Below, piece by piece: positions 1 through 10,049 of a stretch of 64,000 nucleotides of DNA. This DNA comes from Chitinophaga pinensis (lineage in GTDB: Bacteria; Bacteroidota; Bacteroidia; Chitinophagales; CAIOSU01). The stretch covers positions 1-64,000 of the forward strand of contig CAMDKI010000001.1 in NCBI GenBank assembly GCA_945901065.1, given 5' to 3'. Under the pieces are notes generated by a model. That model was given only the letters and a program-made list of their open reading frames with translations. It ran no database searches and was not told the DNA's origin. Every line of letters starts with the position of its first letter. Position 1 is the stretch's first letter. The position numbers and the translations under genes were made by a program.

Positions 1-188
1 AGCACTCAATCGTGCTTATCCGTGGCGGAAGGGTGAAAGATTTGCCAGGTGTACGTTACCACATTGTACGTGGTGCTTTGGATACGTCAGGTGTAAACAA
101 CCGTAAGCAAAGTCGTTCTAAATACGGCACCAAACGTCCTAAACCAGGACAAGTGGCAGCTCCAACTAAAGGTGGCAAGAAGAAATAA
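1..188 (+). CDS. rpsL: 30S ribosomal protein S12, 3' part
   Basis: The window opens inside this gene. Frame 3 reads 61 codons ([10 protein letters not shown] onwards) to a TAA at 186-188. S12 sits at the decoding centre of the small subunit. The visible part contains the conserved [14 protein letters not shown] loop; its Lys corresponds to the classical streptomycin-resistance position and is the wild-type residue. The tail ends in a Lys-rich stretch as usual. It is the first gene of the str cluster, with rpsG 29 bases downstream on the same strand. The start and N-terminal half lie outside the window. Confidence 0.97.
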   Translation, partial: HSIVLIRGGRVKDLPGVRYHIVRGALDTSGVNNRKQSRSKYGTKRPKPGQVAAPTKGGKKK

Positions 189-217
189 TTAAGAAACAGG
201 ATTAGTATCAATATAGC

Positions 218-685
218 ATGAGAAAGACCGCAGCAAAAAAACGTTTCCTAGAGCCAGATCCGAAATTCGGTGATACATTGGTTACACGTTTCGTAAATGA
301 CCTAATGCAGGACGGCAAGAAAAGTGTTGCTTTTAAGATTTTTTACGATGCAGTAGCGCAAGTAGAAAAAACCACTGGCGAAAGCGGATTGGAAACTTGG
401 AGGAAAGCCTTGCACAACATTATGCCAGGAGTAGAAGTAAAGTCTCGCCGTATTGGTGGTGCTAACTTCCAAATCCCCACAGAAGTTCGTCCGGAGCGCA
501 AAGTTTCTGTAGGTATCAAGTGGTTGATTAAATACTCTCGCTTGCGTAAAGGTAAAACCATGGCCGACAAATTGGCTGCAGAGGTTATTGCTGCTGCAAA
601 AGGCGAAGGTGCGGCAATGAAGAAGAGAGAAGACACGCACCGTATGGCTGATGCCAACAAAGCATTCTCACATTTTAGAGCTTAA
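218..685 (+). CDS. rpsG: 30S ribosomal protein S7
   Basis: The 155-residue product is a full-length S7, a primary 16S rRNA binder that nucleates assembly of the 30S head and contacts E-site tRNA. Family hallmarks are the basic start MRKTAAKKR, the FVNDLMQDGKKSVA helix, the PTEVRPERKVSVGIKWL beta-arm region and the C-terminal KKREDTHRMADANKAFSHFR. It lies between rpsL and fusA in standard str order. No Shine-Dalgarno sequence precedes the ATG, which is normal for Bacteroidota. Confidence 0.98.
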   Translation: MRKTAAKKRFLEPDPKFGDTLVTRFVNDLMQDGKKSVAFKIFYDAVAQVEKTTGESGLETWRKALHNIMPGVEVKSRRIGGANFQIPTEVRPERKVSVGIKWLIKYSRLRKGKTMADKLAAEVIAAAKGEGAAMKKREDTHRMADANKAFSHFRA

Positions 686-707
686 TTTTTAGCAGAGGGA
701 TATAACA

Positions 708-2861
708 ATGGCACGCGATTTAAGATTCACAAGGAACATAGGTATTGCCGCTCACATTGATGCGGGCAAAACTACTACGTCTGAGCGTATCCTGTACTAC
801 ACAGGTTTAACGCACAAGATTGGTGAGGTGCACGATGGTGGCGCTACTATGGATTGGATGGAGCAAGAGAAGGAACGTGGTATCACTATCACTTCAGCGG
901 CTACTACCACTTTCTGGAAATTCCCTACCGAGCAAGGTAAGGCGCTACCAGAAACTAAAGAATACAAGATTAATTTGATTGATACTCCAGGACACGTTGA
1001 CTTTACCGTAGAGGTTGAGCGCTCATTGCGTGTATTGGATGGCATGGTTGGTTTGTTCTGCGCCGTTGGTGGTGTTGAGCCTCAATCAGAAACAGTTTGG
1101 CGTCAAGCTAACCGCTACAAAGTGCCACGTATTGGTTTCGTAAATAAAATGGACCGCGCTGGTGCCGACTTCCTTGAAGTAGTTCGCCAGGTTCGTGTTA
1201 TGTTGGGTGCGAACCCAGTTCCGCTTCAGTTGCCTATCGGTGCTGAGGATGATTTTATCGGTATCATTGATTTGGTAAAACGTAAGGCTTACTATTTTGA
1301 CGAGGCCACCCAAGGTATGACCTATAAGGAGGAAGAAGTTCCTGCTGATATGGAAGCCGAAGTTGACGAATGGCGCGAGAAAATGCTTGAGGCCATCGCC
1401 GAATACGACGATACTTTGATGGAGAAATATTTCGAGGACCCTAATTCAATTAGCGACGCCGAAATTAATGCTGCTATCCGTAAGGCAGTTATCGACATGA
1501 GCATCATCCCGATGTTGTGCGGTTCTGCTTTCAAAAACAAAGGCGTGCAAGCCATGTTGGATGCAGTTATTAAGTTCCTTCCTTCTCCTATGGACGTTGA
1601 AGCCGTAATGGGCATTAACCCTAAGAATGATCTTGAAGAGCCACGCAAACCAGATGCTAAAGAGCCTTTCGCTGCCCTAGCATTCAAGATTGCTACCGAT
1701 CCGTTTGTAGGTCGCTTGGCTTTCTTCCGTGTGTATTCTGGTTTCCTTGATGCGGGTTCGTATGTATTGAACAGCCGTAGTGGTAAGAAAGAGCGTATCA
1801 GCCGTATTTTGCAGATGCACTCTAACAAGCAGAATCCTATCGATCGTATCGAAGCGGGCGACATTGGTGCAGCGGTAGGTTTCAAAGAAATCCGCACCGG
1901 AGATACGCTATGTGATGAGAAGTTCCCGATTGTGTTGGAGAGCATGACCTTCCCTGAGCCAGTTATCGGTTTGGCTATTGAGCCTAAAACTCAGGCTGAT
2001 GCTGATAAGTTGGGTATGGGATTGAGCAAGCTTGCTGAAGAGGATCCTACCTTCCGTGTGAACTTTGATGACGAAACTGGCCAAACCGTTATCAGCGGTA
2101 TGGGCGAGCTTCACTTGGAAATCATTGTTGACCGTTTGAAACGTGAGTTTAAAGTAGAAGTAAATCAAGGTGCTCCACAGGTTGCCTATAAAGAGGCAAT
2201 TACCAAAACCGTGAAACACCGCGAAACATACAAGAAACAGACTGGTGGTCGTGGTAAGTTTGCCGACATCCAATTCGAGATTGGCCCTGCCGACGAAGAA
2301 TGGATGAAAGAGAACCCAACAGGTCTGCAGTTTATCAACGATATTTTTGGTGGTTCAATTCCTCGTGAATTTGTTCCATCTGTAGAGAAAGGTTTCAAAG
2401 AAGCCATGAAAACTGGTGTGTTGGCCGGCTACCAAATGGATACAATGAAGATTCGTTTGTTTGACGGTTCATATCACGATGTCGATTCAGATGCGTTATC
2501 GTTCGAGCTATGTGCCCGTATCGGTTACCGTGAGTCTGCCCGTAAAGCTGGTGCACAATTGTTGGAGCCAATCATGAAATTGGAAGTTATCACTCCTGAA
2601 GAGAACACTGGTGACGTAGTAGGCGATTTGAACCGCCGTCGCGGTATGATGGAAGGCATGGAAATCAAAAACAACGCCCAGTACATCAGAGCTAAGGTGC
2701 CTTTAAGCGAAATGTTCGGTTATGTAACCCAGTTGCGTACCCTAACATCAGGACGTGCCACTTCGATTATGGAGTTTAGCCACTATGCCCCAGCACCAAA
2801 TAACGTTGCTGAAGCAGTAATGGCGAATGCAAAAGGTAAGAAAGTATCAATAGAAGATTAA
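708..2861 (+). CDS. fusA: Elongation factor G
   Basis: The 717-residue translocase GTPase moves tRNA and mRNA through the ribosome. The G domain shows the P-loop AHIDAGKT (residues 15-22), the switch I region ending RGITI (57-61), DTPGHVDF (92-99) and NKMD (146-149). Domains II-V follow, including GGRGKFADI in domain IV and the C-terminal LRTLTSGRA. Length is within the normal 690-720 range. It follows rpsG by 22 bases. No tuf gene follows: rpsJ begins 8 bases after the stop, so the str and S10 clusters are directly joined. Confidence 0.98.
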   Translation: MARDLRFTRNIGIAAHIDAGKTTTSERILYYTGLTHKIGEVHDGGATMDWMEQEKERGITITSAATTTFWKFPTEQGKALPETKEYKINLIDTPGHVDFTVEVERSLRVLDGMVGLFCAVGGVEPQSETVWRQANRYKVPRIGFVNKMDRAGADFLEVVRQVRVMLGANPVPLQLPIGAEDDFIGIIDLVKRKAYYFDEATQGMTYKEEEVPADMEAEVDEWREKMLEAIAEYDDTLMEKYFEDPNSISDAEINAAIRKAVIDMSIIPMLCGSAFKNKGVQAMLDAVIKFLPSPMDVEAVMGINPKNDLEEPRKPDAKEPFAALAFKIATDPFVGRLAFFRVYSGFLDAGSYVLNSRSGKKERISRILQMHSNKQNPIDRIEAGDIGAAVGFKEIRTGDTLCDEKFPIVLESMTFPEPVIGLAIEPKTQADADKLGMGLSKLAEEDPTFRVNFDDETGQTVISGMGELHLEIIVDRLKREFKVEVNQGAPQVAYKEAITKTVKHRETYKKQTGGRGKFADIQFEIGPADEEWMKENPTGLQFINDIFGGSIPREFVPSVEKGFKEAMKTGVLAGYQMDTMKIRLFDGSYHDVDSDALSFELCARIGYRESARKAGAQLLEPIMKLEVITPEENTGDVVGDLNRRRGMMEGMEIKNNAQYIRAKVPLSEMFGYVTQLRTLTSGRATSIMEFSHYAPAPNNVAEAVMANAKGKKVSIED

Positions 2862-2869
2862 TATCTGCC

Positions 2870-3175
2870 ATGACACAAAGGATTCGAATAAAGCTTAAGT
2901 CTTACGACCACAATTTGGTAGACAAGTCTGCCGAGAAAATCGTGAAGACGGTAAGAATGTCTGGTGCTGTAGTTGCCGGCCCCATTCCACTGCCCACCGA
3001 GAAGAAAATCTTTACCGTGCTGAAAAGTCCGCACGTAAACAAGACCGCGCGTGAGCAGTTCCAATTATGCACTTACAAGCGCCTAATGGATATTTATAGC
3101 TCTACTTCTAAAACCATTGATGCCTTAATGAAGCTGGAATTGCCTAGCGGTGTTGAGGTTGAAATTAAAGCATAA
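2870..3175 (+). CDS. rpsJ: 30S ribosomal protein S10
   Basis: The 101-residue S10 (NusE) belongs to the 30S head and, in other bacteria, pairs with NusB in antitermination and links NusG to the ribosome. The start [14 protein letters not shown] and the segment [22 protein letters not shown] are diagnostic. It opens the S10 cluster, but the 8-base gap to fusA leaves no room for the long regulatory leader found before rpsJ in E. coli, so expression should be driven from upstream. rplC begins 5 bases after the stop. Confidence 0.98.
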   Translation: MTQRIRIKLKSYDHNLVDKSAEKIVKTVRMSGAVVAGPIPLPTEKKIFTVLKSPHVNKTAREQFQLCTYKRLMDIYSSTSKTIDALMKLELPSGVEVEIKA

Positions 3176-3180
3176 GCGCG

Positions 3181-3801
3181 ATGAAAGGATTGATCGGCAA
3201 GAAGGTCGGAATGACCAGTATATTCGACGAGAAAGGCAATATCGTACCCGTTACGGTTATTGAGGCAGGTCCAAACGTAGTTACCCAGGTTCGTACCCAG
3301 GAAACTGACGGATACACCGCGCATCAGTTGTCGTACGGCGAACGTAAGGAGAAGAACACTCCTGCAGGCCTTAAAGGTCACTTTGCAAAGGCGGATACTA
3401 CGCCTAAGACCAAAGTGGTTGAGTTTCGCGATTTTGAATTCGCTAAAGAGCTAGGTGAGAGCGTAACGCTTGAGCAGTTCCAAGAGGGAGACAAAATTAG
3501 TGTAATTGGTATTTCAAAAGGTAAAGGTTTCCAAGGCGTAGTTAAACGTCACGGTTTTGGTGGTGTGGGTATGCAAACTCACGGTCAGCACAACCGTCAA
3601 CGTCACGCAGGTTCAATCGGTTCTTCATCATTTCCTAGCCGTGTATTTCCTGGCACAAGGATGAGTGGTAGAATGGGTACCGACCGTGTGAAAGTACGTA
3701 ACTTGAAAGTTGTAAAAATATTATCAGATAAGAACCTGATATTGATCAAAGGCGCAGTGCCTGGTCACAATGGTTCTTATGTAATCATTGAGAAGAAGTA
3801 G
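3181..3801 (+). CDS. rplC: 50S ribosomal protein L3
   Basis: The 206-residue L3 reaches into the peptidyl transferase centre. The N-terminal [20 protein letters not shown] and the central loop [13 protein letters not shown]...[16 protein letters not shown] are family signatures, including the Gln-rich GMQTHGQ stretch that is the target of a modifying methyltransferase in some bacteria. Length is typical. It is coupled to rpsJ upstream (5 bases) and rplD downstream (3 bases). Confidence 0.98.
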   Translation: MKGLIGKKVGMTSIFDEKGNIVPVTVIEAGPNVVTQVRTQETDGYTAHQLSYGERKEKNTPAGLKGHFAKADTTPKTKVVEFRDFEFAKELGESVTLEQFQEGDKISVIGISKGKGFQGVVKRHGFGGVGMQTHGQHNRQRHAGSIGSSSFPSRVFPGTRMSGRMGTDRVKVRNLKVVKILSDKNLILIKGAVPGHNGSYVIIEKK

Positions 3802-3804
3802 GCC

Positions 3805-4434
3805 ATGAAGATCAAGGTTTTCAATATCGAAGGTAAAGAATCCGGTAAAACGGTTGAGCTACCCGAAGGTGTGTTCGGCATCGAGCCAAATGAACACGCA
3901 CTCTATCTTGCTGTAAAACAGTACATGGCCAACGGCCGTCAAGGTACTCACAAGAGCAAGCAGCGAAACGAGATTTCTGGTTCAACCAAGAAACTTAAAA
4001 AGCAAAAAGGTACAGGTACAGCACGTGCCGGTAGCATCAAGAGCCCAGTATTCCGAGGTGGTGGTCGTATTTTCGGTCCACAGCCACGTGACTACAGTTT
4101 CAAGCTGAACAAGAAAGTTAAGGACCTAGCACGTAATAGTGCCCTTACCTTGAAGGCGCAAAACAATGGTATTGTTGTAGTTGAAGATATTACTTTGACT
4201 GCTCCAAAATCGAAAGAGTTGATCCGCATTTTGGGCAACTTAGGTGGAACTGGCAAAAAGACTTTGCTATGTGTTGCTGAAAACGACAACAACCTCTACC
4301 TAAGCAGTCGCAACGTGCCTAAGAGTAAAGTAGCGGTAGCTACTGATATCAATACATATGATATCATGAACTCTCAGGTATTGATATTTGCCGAAAGCTC
4401 ATTGAAGAATTTAGAAGAAGTATTTACAAAGTAA
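3805..4434 (+). CDS. rplD: 50S ribosomal protein L4
   Basis: The 209-residue L4 lines the nascent-peptide exit tunnel. The long basic loop KQKGTGTARAGSIKSPVFRGGGRIFGPQPRDY is the tunnel extension. In gammaproteobacteria L4 represses its own operon through the S10 leader; no such leader is seen here. The order L3-L4-L23-L2 is the universal one. The start follows the rplC stop by 3 bases, suggesting translational coupling. Confidence 0.98.
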   Translation: MKIKVFNIEGKESGKTVELPEGVFGIEPNEHALYLAVKQYMANGRQGTHKSKQRNEISGSTKKLKKQKGTGTARAGSIKSPVFRGGGRIFGPQPRDYSFKLNKKVKDLARNSALTLKAQNNGIVVVEDITLTAPKSKELIRILGNLGGTGKKTLLCVAENDNNLYLSSRNVPKSKVAVATDINTYDIMNSQVLIFAESSLKNLEEVFTK

Positions 4435-4451
4435 TTTAATACCACAAAACG

Positions 4452-4745
4452 ATGGTTGATATACTTATAAAACCTATCATCACCGAAAAGATGACGAGTT
4501 TGGGCGAAAAGCTCAACCGCTTCGGATTTGTGGTGAACCGTGAGGCCAACAAAGTACAGATTAAGAAAGCTGTAGAAGCTATGTACGGTGTGAGCGTAAA
4601 AGAGGTTAATACCTTAGTTATGCCAGGCAAAGCCAAATCTCGCAACACAAAACGTGGCGTAGTTAAAGGCATGAAACGTCCGGTGAAAAAAGCCATTGTA
4701 ACATTGGCTGATGGTGAAACGATTGACTTTTATAGCAACATTTAA
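4452..4745 (+). CDS. rplW: 50S ribosomal protein L23
   Basis: The 97-residue L23 sits at the tunnel exit and forms the docking site for trigger factor and SRP; the tig gene at 58.4 kb encodes that partner. Family features are [13 protein letters not shown] near the start, [24 protein letters not shown] and the basic extended loop [22 protein letters not shown]. The length is normal. It has an 17-base spacer after rplD and is followed by rplB after 5 bases. Confidence 0.98.
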   Translation: MVDILIKPIITEKMTSLGEKLNRFGFVVNREANKVQIKKAVEAMYGVSVKEVNTLVMPGKAKSRNTKRGVVKGMKRPVKKAIVTLADGETIDFYSNI

Positions 4746-4750
4746 GTGAT

Positions 4751-5575
4751 ATGGCACTGAAGAAATTTAAACCGGTTACTGCGGGTACTCGCCACAAGGT
4801 AGGTAACACCTACGCTGAGGTGACAACTGACACTCCTGAGAAGAGCTTGATTGCTCCTATCAAGAGGACAGGTGGCCGTAATAACCAAGGACGCATGAGC
4901 ATGCGCTATATCGGTGGTGGCCACAAGCGCCAATACCGTATGGTAGACTTTAAGCGTAATAAGCACGATGTACCGGCTACTGTAGTATCTATTGAGTACG
5001 ATCCGAACCGTACGGCATTTATTGCTCTTTTGCATTATGCCGATGGTGAGAAGCGTTACATTTTGGCTCCTAAAGGCCTAACTGTAGGTGCAACGGTAAT
5101 GAGTGGCGAGAAGGCTACCCCTGATTTAGGTAATGCAATGTTTCTTCGCGACGTGCCTTTTGGTACTATCATTTGCAACGTAGAGCTTAACCCAGGACAA
5201 GGCGGCACACTAGCTCGCAGTGCTGGTAGCTATGCTCAGTTGGATGCGAAAGATGGTAAGTATGCGGTTATTAAATTGCCTTCAGGCGAAACTCGTTTGA
5301 TTCTGTTGACTTGCTTGGCTACTATCGGTAGCGTTTCAAATCCAGATCACAGTTTGCAGTCGTATGGTAAGGCAGGTGCCAAACGTTGGCAAGGTCGTCG
5401 TCCGCGTGTTCGTGGTGTAGCCATGAACCCAGTGGATCACCCTATGGGTGGTGGCGAAGGTCGCTCTTCAGGCGGTCAGCCAAGGTCTCGCAATGGCAGG
5501 TATGCAAAAGGTGAGAAAACACGTGACAAGAATAAGGCTTCATCGAAGTTCATCATAAGCAAACGTAAGAAATAA
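4751..5575 (+). CDS. rplB: 50S ribosomal protein L2
   Basis: The 274-residue L2 is needed for subunit joining and peptidyl transfer. The sequence has the RNA-binding N-terminal domain ([23 protein letters not shown]) and the C-terminal [22 protein letters not shown] segment, with the conserved His of DHPMGGGEG that lies near the peptidyl transferase centre. The C-terminus is Lys-rich. Typical length and standard place between rplW and rpsS. Confidence 0.98.
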   Translation: MALKKFKPVTAGTRHKVGNTYAEVTTDTPEKSLIAPIKRTGGRNNQGRMSMRYIGGGHKRQYRMVDFKRNKHDVPATVVSIEYDPNRTAFIALLHYADGEKRYILAPKGLTVGATVMSGEKATPDLGNAMFLRDVPFGTIICNVELNPGQGGTLARSAGSYAQLDAKDGKYAVIKLPSGETRLILLTCLATIGSVSNPDHSLQSYGKAGAKRWQGRRPRVRGVAMNPVDHPMGGGEGRSSGGQPRSRNGRYAKGEKTRDKNKASSKFIISKRKK

Positions 5576-5592
5576 GATAAGCGAAAAGCATT

Positions 5593-5859
5593 ATGGCAAG
5601 ATCAATCAAAAAAGGTCCTTATATAGACCATAAATTGGGCCACAAGGTAGACGTGATGAATGACGCGGGTAAAAAGAACGTCATCAAAACATGGTCACGC
5701 CGCTCAACTATCAGCCCTGATTTCGTAGGACATACGTTTGCAGTGCACAACGGGAATAAGTTTATCCCGGTATATGTAACAGAAAATATGGTGGGTCATA
5801 AGTTGGGTGAGTTCGCTCCTACCCGTAACTTCCGTGGTCACACCGCTAAAAAGAAATAA
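5593..5859 (+). CDS. rpsS: 30S ribosomal protein S19
   Basis: The 88-residue S19 forms a complex with S13 in the 30S head, close to the A and P sites. [15 protein letters not shown] at the start, [21 protein letters not shown] in the middle and [15 protein letters not shown] at the end are canonical. A 17-base gap separates it from rplB and 3 bases from rplV. Confidence 0.98.
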   Translation: MARSIKKGPYIDHKLGHKVDVMNDAGKKNVIKTWSRRSTISPDFVGHTFAVHNGNKFIPVYVTENMVGHKLGEFAPTRNFRGHTAKKK

Positions 5860-5862
5860 GGC

Positions 5863-6249
5863 ATGGAAGCTGTAGCTAAATTGAGAAACTACCCCACTTC
5901 GCCGCGCAAGATGCGCTTGGTGGTCGACCTCATCCGTGGTTTGGAGGCCGAGAAGGCGTTGAACATTTTGAAGTTCAGCAACAAACACGCATCACGTCCG
6001 TTGGAAAAGCTTTTGCTTTCTGCAGTGAGTAACTGGGAACAAAAGAATGATGGCGAGCGTGCTGAGGATAGCGAGCTTTTTGTAAAGCGTATTTTTGTTG
6101 ATGAAGGCCGCACGCTTAAGCGTTTCCAGCCAGCACCGCAAGGCCGCGCATACCGCATACGCAAGCGCTCTAATCACGTGACAGTGATTGTAGACAGTAA
6201 GAAGAACATTGGTGTAACGGCTGAAGCAGCTGAAACCGCAAACGCATAA
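5863..6249 (+). CDS. rplV: 50S ribosomal protein L22
   Basis: The 128-residue L22 lines the exit tunnel opposite L4. The family core runs from [17 protein letters not shown] through the long beta-hairpin [23 protein letters not shown], whose tip is where macrolide-resistance changes occur in other bacteria. A short Ala/Glu-rich tail ([12 protein letters not shown]) extends beyond the usual end of about 110 residues. It sits between rpsS and rpsC as expected. Confidence 0.97.
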   Translation: MEAVAKLRNYPTSPRKMRLVVDLIRGLEAEKALNILKFSNKHASRPLEKLLLSAVSNWEQKNDGERAEDSELFVKRIFVDEGRTLKRFQPAPQGRAYRIRKRSNHVTVIVDSKKNIGVTAEAAETANA

Positions 6250-6265
6250 TAGAGGATAAAACAAC

Positions 6266-7057
6266 ATGGGTCAGAAAGTAAATCCAATATCCGCTCGCTT
6301 AGGTATCATTCGTGGTTGGGATTCCAACTGGTTTGGCGGAAAAGATTTTGCCGAAAAACTAGTTGAGGACGAAAAGATTCGCGAGTATCTTAATGCCCGT
6401 ATCAACAAAGGCGGAATTGCCCGCGTGGTAATTGAGCGTACTTTGAAGCGCGTAACTATTACTATTCACACAAGCCGTCCGGGTATTATTATCGGAAAAG
6501 GTGGTGGTGAGGTAGACCGTATTAAAGAAGAGTTGAAAAAATTCACTGGTAAGGAAATCGCAATCAACATTGCTGAAATCCGTCGCCCTGAGTTAGACGC
6601 CAACATTGTTGCAGAAACTATTTGCAAGCAAATTGAGGCTCGTATCAGCTACAAGCGTGCTACTAAAATGTCAATCGCATCAACCATGCGTATGGGTGCC
6701 GAAGGTATCAAAGTAAGGTTGGGTGGTCGTTTGGCCGGTGCCGAGATTGCTCGTAGAGAAGAATATAAAGAAGGTCGTACACCTTTGCACACTTTCCGTG
6801 CTGACATAGACTATGCTTGGAAAGAAGCGCAAACAGTATATGGTAAAATAGGCGTAAAAGTTTGGATTTGCCGTGGTGAGGTTTTCGGTAAACGTGATCT
6901 TACTCCGAATTTAGGCGCAACCAAAGAAGCTACCGGTGGTAGTGGTGGTGGTGGAAACGCACCTCGTCAACCTCGTCGTGAAGAGGGTGGCCGTGGTGGA
7001 CGTGACCGTGACCGAGGTGGCCGAGGCGGAAACAGCGGTGGCGGAAAACGCAACTGA
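6266..7057 (+). CDS. rpsC: 30S ribosomal protein S3 with Gly/Arg-rich tail
   Basis: The 263-residue S3 belongs to the 30S head at the mRNA entry channel. The N-terminal [20 protein letters not shown] and the KH motif [17 protein letters not shown] are diagnostic, followed by the [22 protein letters not shown] segment. The fold ends near residue 220. About 40 further residues are almost only Gly, Arg, Asn and Asp, with RGG-like repeats ([15 protein letters not shown]), and should be disordered and basic. Such a tail resembles eukaryotic RNA-binding RGG domains; its role here is unknown. Confidence 0.97.
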   Translation: MGQKVNPISARLGIIRGWDSNWFGGKDFAEKLVEDEKIREYLNARINKGGIARVVIERTLKRVTITIHTSRPGIIIGKGGGEVDRIKEELKKFTGKEIAINIAEIRRPELDANIVAETICKQIEARISYKRATKMSIASTMRMGAEGIKVRLGGRLAGAEIARREEYKEGRTPLHTFRADIDYAWKEAQTVYGKIGVKVWICRGEVFGKRDLTPNLGATKEATGGSGGGGNAPRQPRREEGGRGGRDRDRGGRGGNSGGGKRN

Positions 7058-7104
7058 TAATCCAAATAGAATTTTTTTTAAAAGAATAGATAAAGCGTAG
7101 CACA

Positions 7105-7524
7105 ATGTTACAACCGAAGCGCACCAAATACAGGAGAATGCAGAAAGGCCGCATGAAGGGTGATGCCCTCCGTGGCAGCACAATTGCTTTCGGCTCTTTC
7201 GCTCTTAAAGCTGTAGAAGGTACTTGGATTACGAATCGCCAAATTGAGGCCGCCCGTATTGCAGTTACCAGGTTTATGAAAAGGGAAGGACAGGTTTGGA
7301 TCAGAATTTTTCCTGACAAGCCTATCACCAAGAAGCCAGCCGAAGTAAGGATGGGTAAAGGTAAAGGTGCACCAGAAGGTTGGGTGGCTATTGTTAAGCC
7401 AGGCCGTATCATATTCGAGGCTGACGGCGTAGCGCTCGAAGTTGCTCAAGAAGCGCTTCGTTTGGCAGCCCAGAAGCTACCCATTAAAACAAAATTCATA
7501 GTTCGTGCGGACTATGTTGCATAA
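7105..7524 (+). CDS. rplP: 50S ribosomal protein L16
   Basis: The 139-residue L16 binds near the A-site tRNA elbow. [19 protein letters not shown] at the start, [23 protein letters not shown] in the middle and [16 protein letters not shown] near the end match the family; the Arg in the [12 protein letters not shown] region is the position hydroxylated in E. coli. The 47-base gap after rpsC is the largest in the S10 part of the cluster and is A-rich. Confidence 0.98.
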   Translation: MLQPKRTKYRRMQKGRMKGDALRGSTIAFGSFALKAVEGTWITNRQIEAARIAVTRFMKREGQVWIRIFPDKPITKKPAEVRMGKGKGAPEGWVAIVKPGRIIFEADGVALEVAQEALRLAAQKLPIKTKFIVRADYVA

Positions 7525-7549
7525 CTAACGATTAGAATAAGTTACAGCG

Positions 7550-7762
7550 ATGGCTAAGACTCAAAAACAAGATTTTAAAGACCTAACTCCGCAAGAATTG
7601 CAAGACAAGGTTCAAGAATCGCAGATTGCATATAAAAAGGCTCGTTTCAACCATGCGGTATCCCCGCTTGACAATCCACTATCGTTGCGTGCTATGCGCC
7701 GGGATGTGGCTCGTTTGAAAACAGAGCTTACTGTAAGAACTAAAGCCGAAAAAACGAAGTGA
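7550..7762 (+). CDS. rpmC: 50S ribosomal protein L29
   Basis: The 70-residue L29 is a two-helix protein next to L23 at the tunnel exit. [24 protein letters not shown] and the C-terminal [18 protein letters not shown] helix fit the family. It is preceded by rplP and overlaps or nearly touches rpsQ, depending on which rpsQ start is used: its TGA covers 7760-7762. Confidence 0.96.
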   Translation: MAKTQKQDFKDLTPQELQDKVQESQIAYKKARFNHAVSPLDNPLSLRAMRRDVARLKTELTVRTKAEKTK

Positions 7763-7764
7763 CC

Positions 7765-8022
7765 ATGGAAGAAAGGAAACTGCGGAAAACCCGAGTAGGG
7801 GTGGTTACCAGCAACAAGATGACCAAAACTATAGCTGTTAAAGTAGAGCGTCAGGTGAAACACCCGCTTTATGGAAAAGTTATGAAAAAGTCTAAGAAAT
7901 TTTTGGCACACGATGAAGCAAGCGATTGCAACATAGGTGATGTTGTTAAAATTGAAGAGACTCGTCCATTGAGCAAGTTGAAAAAATGGCGTTTAGTAGA
8001 AATTATCGAAAGAGCTAAGTAA
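7765..8022 (+). CDS. rpsQ: 30S ribosomal protein S17
   Basis: The 85-residue S17 is an early-binding OB-fold protein of the 30S body. [33 protein letters not shown] is diagnostic, followed by [24 protein letters not shown] chose ATG 7765, two bases after the rpmC stop, because it gives the usual [12 protein letters not shown] start. A GTG at 7759, overlapping the rpmC stop by four bases, would add only two residues and cannot be excluded. Confidence 0.96.
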   Translation: MEERKLRKTRVGVVTSNKMTKTIAVKVERQVKHPLYGKVMKKSKKFLAHDEASDCNIGDVVKIEETRPLSKLKKWRLVEIIERAK

Positions 8023-8023
8023 G

Positions 8024-8392
8024 ATGATACAACAAGAATCAAGGCTCAAAGTAGCTGACAATAGTGGTGCAAAGGAAGTACTTTGTATCCGTGTATTGGG
8101 TGGAACCCGCCAACGTTATGCCACCGTAGGTGACAAAATAGTGGTGACCGTAAAGGATGCAATTCCATCAGGTACGGTAAAGAAAGGACAAGTTTCCAAG
8201 GCTGTAGTAGTTCGCACAAGCCGCACCGTAAGGCGCAAAGATGGATCTTATATCCGCTTTGACGAAAACGCTGCCGTGTTGTTGAACAACAACGACGAGC
8301 CACGTGGTACTCGTATATTTGGCCCAGTGGCCCGCGAACTGCGCGACGCACAATACATGAAAATTATTTCACTAGCGCCTGAAGTACTTTAA
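8024..8392 (+). CDS. rplN: 50S ribosomal protein L14
   Basis: The 122-residue L14 lies at the subunit interface and is the docking site of the silencing factor Rsf[28 protein letters not shown] at the start and the basic [37 protein letters not shown] core are family signatures. It follows rpsQ by one base and precedes rplX by 11 bases; this opens the spc-type part of the cluster. Confidence 0.98.
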   Translation: MIQQESRLKVADNSGAKEVLCIRVLGGTRQRYATVGDKIVVTVKDAIPSGTVKKGQVSKAVVVRTSRTVRRKDGSYIRFDENAAVLLNNNDEPRGTRIFGPVARELRDAQYMKIISLAPEVL

Positions 8393-8403
8393 TAGAAAGC
8401 GAG

Positions 8404-8751
8404 ATGAAATCAGGAATTCAAAATAACCGTTTCAGCCCAAAGCTGAAAATTAAGAAGAACGACAACGTAGTTGTGTTGGCCGGAAACGATAAAGGCAAGA
8501 AAGGCCGTGTTATCGAAGTAATGGTTGACGAAGGCCGCGTATTGGTTGAAGGTGTGCACATTATTTCGCGCCACACTAAACCGAATGCTGCTAACCCTAA
8601 CGGTGGTATCGTTAAGAAAGAAGCTCCTATCCACGTAAGCAACGTAGCGTTGGTTGATCCTAAAACAGGAGCAGCTACCCGCGTAGGACGCAAAGTGGAG
8701 AATGGCAAAATTGTTAGAATCGCAAAAAAATCAGGGGAGGTTATTAAGTAA
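8404..8751 (+). CDS. rplX: 50S ribosomal protein L24
   Basis: The 115-residue L24 initiates 50S assembly. It carries the KOW motif ([34 protein letters not shown]) followed by a region with [12 protein letters not shown]. Its TAA (8749-8751) shares one base with the rplE ATG at 8751, implying coupled translation. Confidence 0.98.
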   Translation: MKSGIQNNRFSPKLKIKKNDNVVVLAGNDKGKKGRVIEVMVDEGRVLVEGVHIISRHTKPNAANPNGGIVKKEAPIHVSNVALVDPKTGAATRVGRKVENGKIVRIAKKSGEVIK

Positions 8752-9299
8752 TGAGCTATACACCCAGGTTAAAGAACTTCTACCGTGAAGAGGTAGTTCA
8801 AAAGCTAATGAAAGAGTTTAACTATTCTAGCATTATGCAAGTGCCACGTTTGGTGAAAGTGGTTGTAAACCAAGGTTTGGGAGATGCTACTCAAGACAAA
8901 AAAGTTGTTGACGTAGCTATCGAAGAAATCACACTCATAACTGGTCAGCGTGCGGTGCCTACTAAGGCTCGCAAATCAGAGTCAAACTTTAAGTTGCGTG
9001 AGTTTATGCCTATCGGCGCAAAAGTAACCATGCGTGGCGATCAAATGTTTGAATTTGTTGACCGTTTGATTTCAGTAGCGCTGCCACGTGTGCGAGATTT
9101 TAAAGGTATCAACCCTAAGAGCTTTGATGGTCGTGGTAACTATAGCATGGGTATCACTGAACAAATCATTTTTCCTGAGTTGAATATTGATAAGGTAAAC
9201 AAAATCAACGGTATGGATGTAACTTTTGTTACGACCGCCAATACTGATAAAGAAGCGTTTGCCCTTTTGAAAGAACTAGGTTTACCATTCAGAAAATAA
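8751..9299 (+). CDS. rplE: 50S ribosomal protein L5
   Basis: The 182-residue L5 binds 5S rRNA and contacts P-site tRNA in the central protuberance. [25 protein letters not shown], the [14 protein letters not shown] loop, the [22 protein letters not shown] segment and [17 protein letters not shown] are typical. The start overlaps the rplX stop by one base, a stop-restart junction. Confidence 0.98.
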   Translation: MSYTPRLKNFYREEVVQKLMKEFNYSSIMQVPRLVKVVVNQGLGDATQDKKVVDVAIEEITLITGQRAVPTKARKSESNFKLREFMPIGAKVTMRGDQMFEFVDRLISVALPRVRDFKGINPKSFDGRGNYSMGITEQIIFPELNIDKVNKINGMDVTFVTTANTDKEAFALLKELGLPFRK

Positions 9300-9314
9300 G
9301 CATAAGCATAAACC

Positions 9315-9584
9315 ATGGCAAAAAAATCAATCATAGCCAGAAACGCTAAGCGTGTACGTTTGGTAGCTAAATACGCAGTAAGAAGAGCTGAAATGAAAGC
9401 CGCTGGCGATTATGAAGGCTTGGATAAGCTACCAAAAAATGCATCACCAGTGCGCTTGCGCAACCGTTGCAAACTAACTGGTAGGGCTCGTGGATACAGC
9501 AGAATGTTCGGTGTATCTCGTACTCCTTTCCGCGATTTGGCTTCTTATGGCAAAATCCCTGGTTTGACAAAAGCCAGCTGGTAA
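9315..9584 (+). CDS. rpsN: 30S ribosomal protein S14, zinc-independent form
   Basis: The 89-residue S14 is of the long form without a zinc ribbon: it has a single Cys (in [12 protein letters not shown]) instead of the two CxxC pairs of the short form. [13 protein letters not shown] at the start and [18 protein letters not shown] at the end are standard. S14 binds 16S rRNA in the 30S head. Both S14 and L36 in this cluster lack zinc ligands, which would save ribosomal zinc. It sits between rplE and rpsH. Confidence 0.97.
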   Translation: MAKKSIIARNAKRVRLVAKYAVRRAEMKAAGDYEGLDKLPKNASPVRLRNRCKLTGRARGYSRMFGVSRTPFRDLASYGKIPGLTKASW

Positions 9585-9623
9585 TCAATTAATTGAACAA
9601 GCGTCAGTGTAATAATAAAGAAC

Positions 9624-10028
9624 ATGATAACAACTGATCCAATAGCAGACTATCTTACTCGGATTCGTAACGCGCAATTGGCCCGTCACAAAATCGTTGA
9701 GATTCCAGCATCTAACTTGAAGAAGAAGATGACTGAGCTTTTGTATGACCAAGGTTATATCCTTAAGTATAAATTTGAGGATGTACCAGGCCAGCAGGGC
9801 GCGATTAAAATCGCATTGAAGTACGATAAGAAATCCGGAGAACCGGTTATCCGCTCTCTTCGCCGTATTAGCCGTCCAGGTTTGCGTCATTATGCTGGTA
9901 GCAACGAGCTACCACGCGTATTGAATGGTTTGGGTATTGCCATTGTTTCAACCTCTCAGGGTATAATGACCGTGAAAGAAGCGAAGCAACGCAATATTGG
10001 TGGTGAAGTGTTGTGTGAAATATATTAA
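9624..10028 (+). CDS. rpsH: 30S ribosomal protein S8
   Basis: The 134-residue S8 binds the central domain of 16S rRNA and in E. coli represses the spc operon. MITTDPIADYLTRIRNAQLARH at the start and the C-terminal GIAIVSTSQGIMTVKEAKQRNIGGEVLCEIY with its STSxG motif are family signatures. Gaps are 39 bases to rpsN and 21 to rplF. I saw no S8-like regulatory hairpin near rplE. Confidence 0.98.
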   Translation: MITTDPIADYLTRIRNAQLARHKIVEIPASNLKKKMTELLYDQGYILKYKFEDVPGQQGAIKIALKYDKKSGEPVIRSLRRISRPGLRHYAGSNELPRVLNGLGIAIVSTSQGIMTVKEAKQRNIGGEVLCEIY

Positions 10029-10049
10029 CAATATTAAAGCATTACTGAA

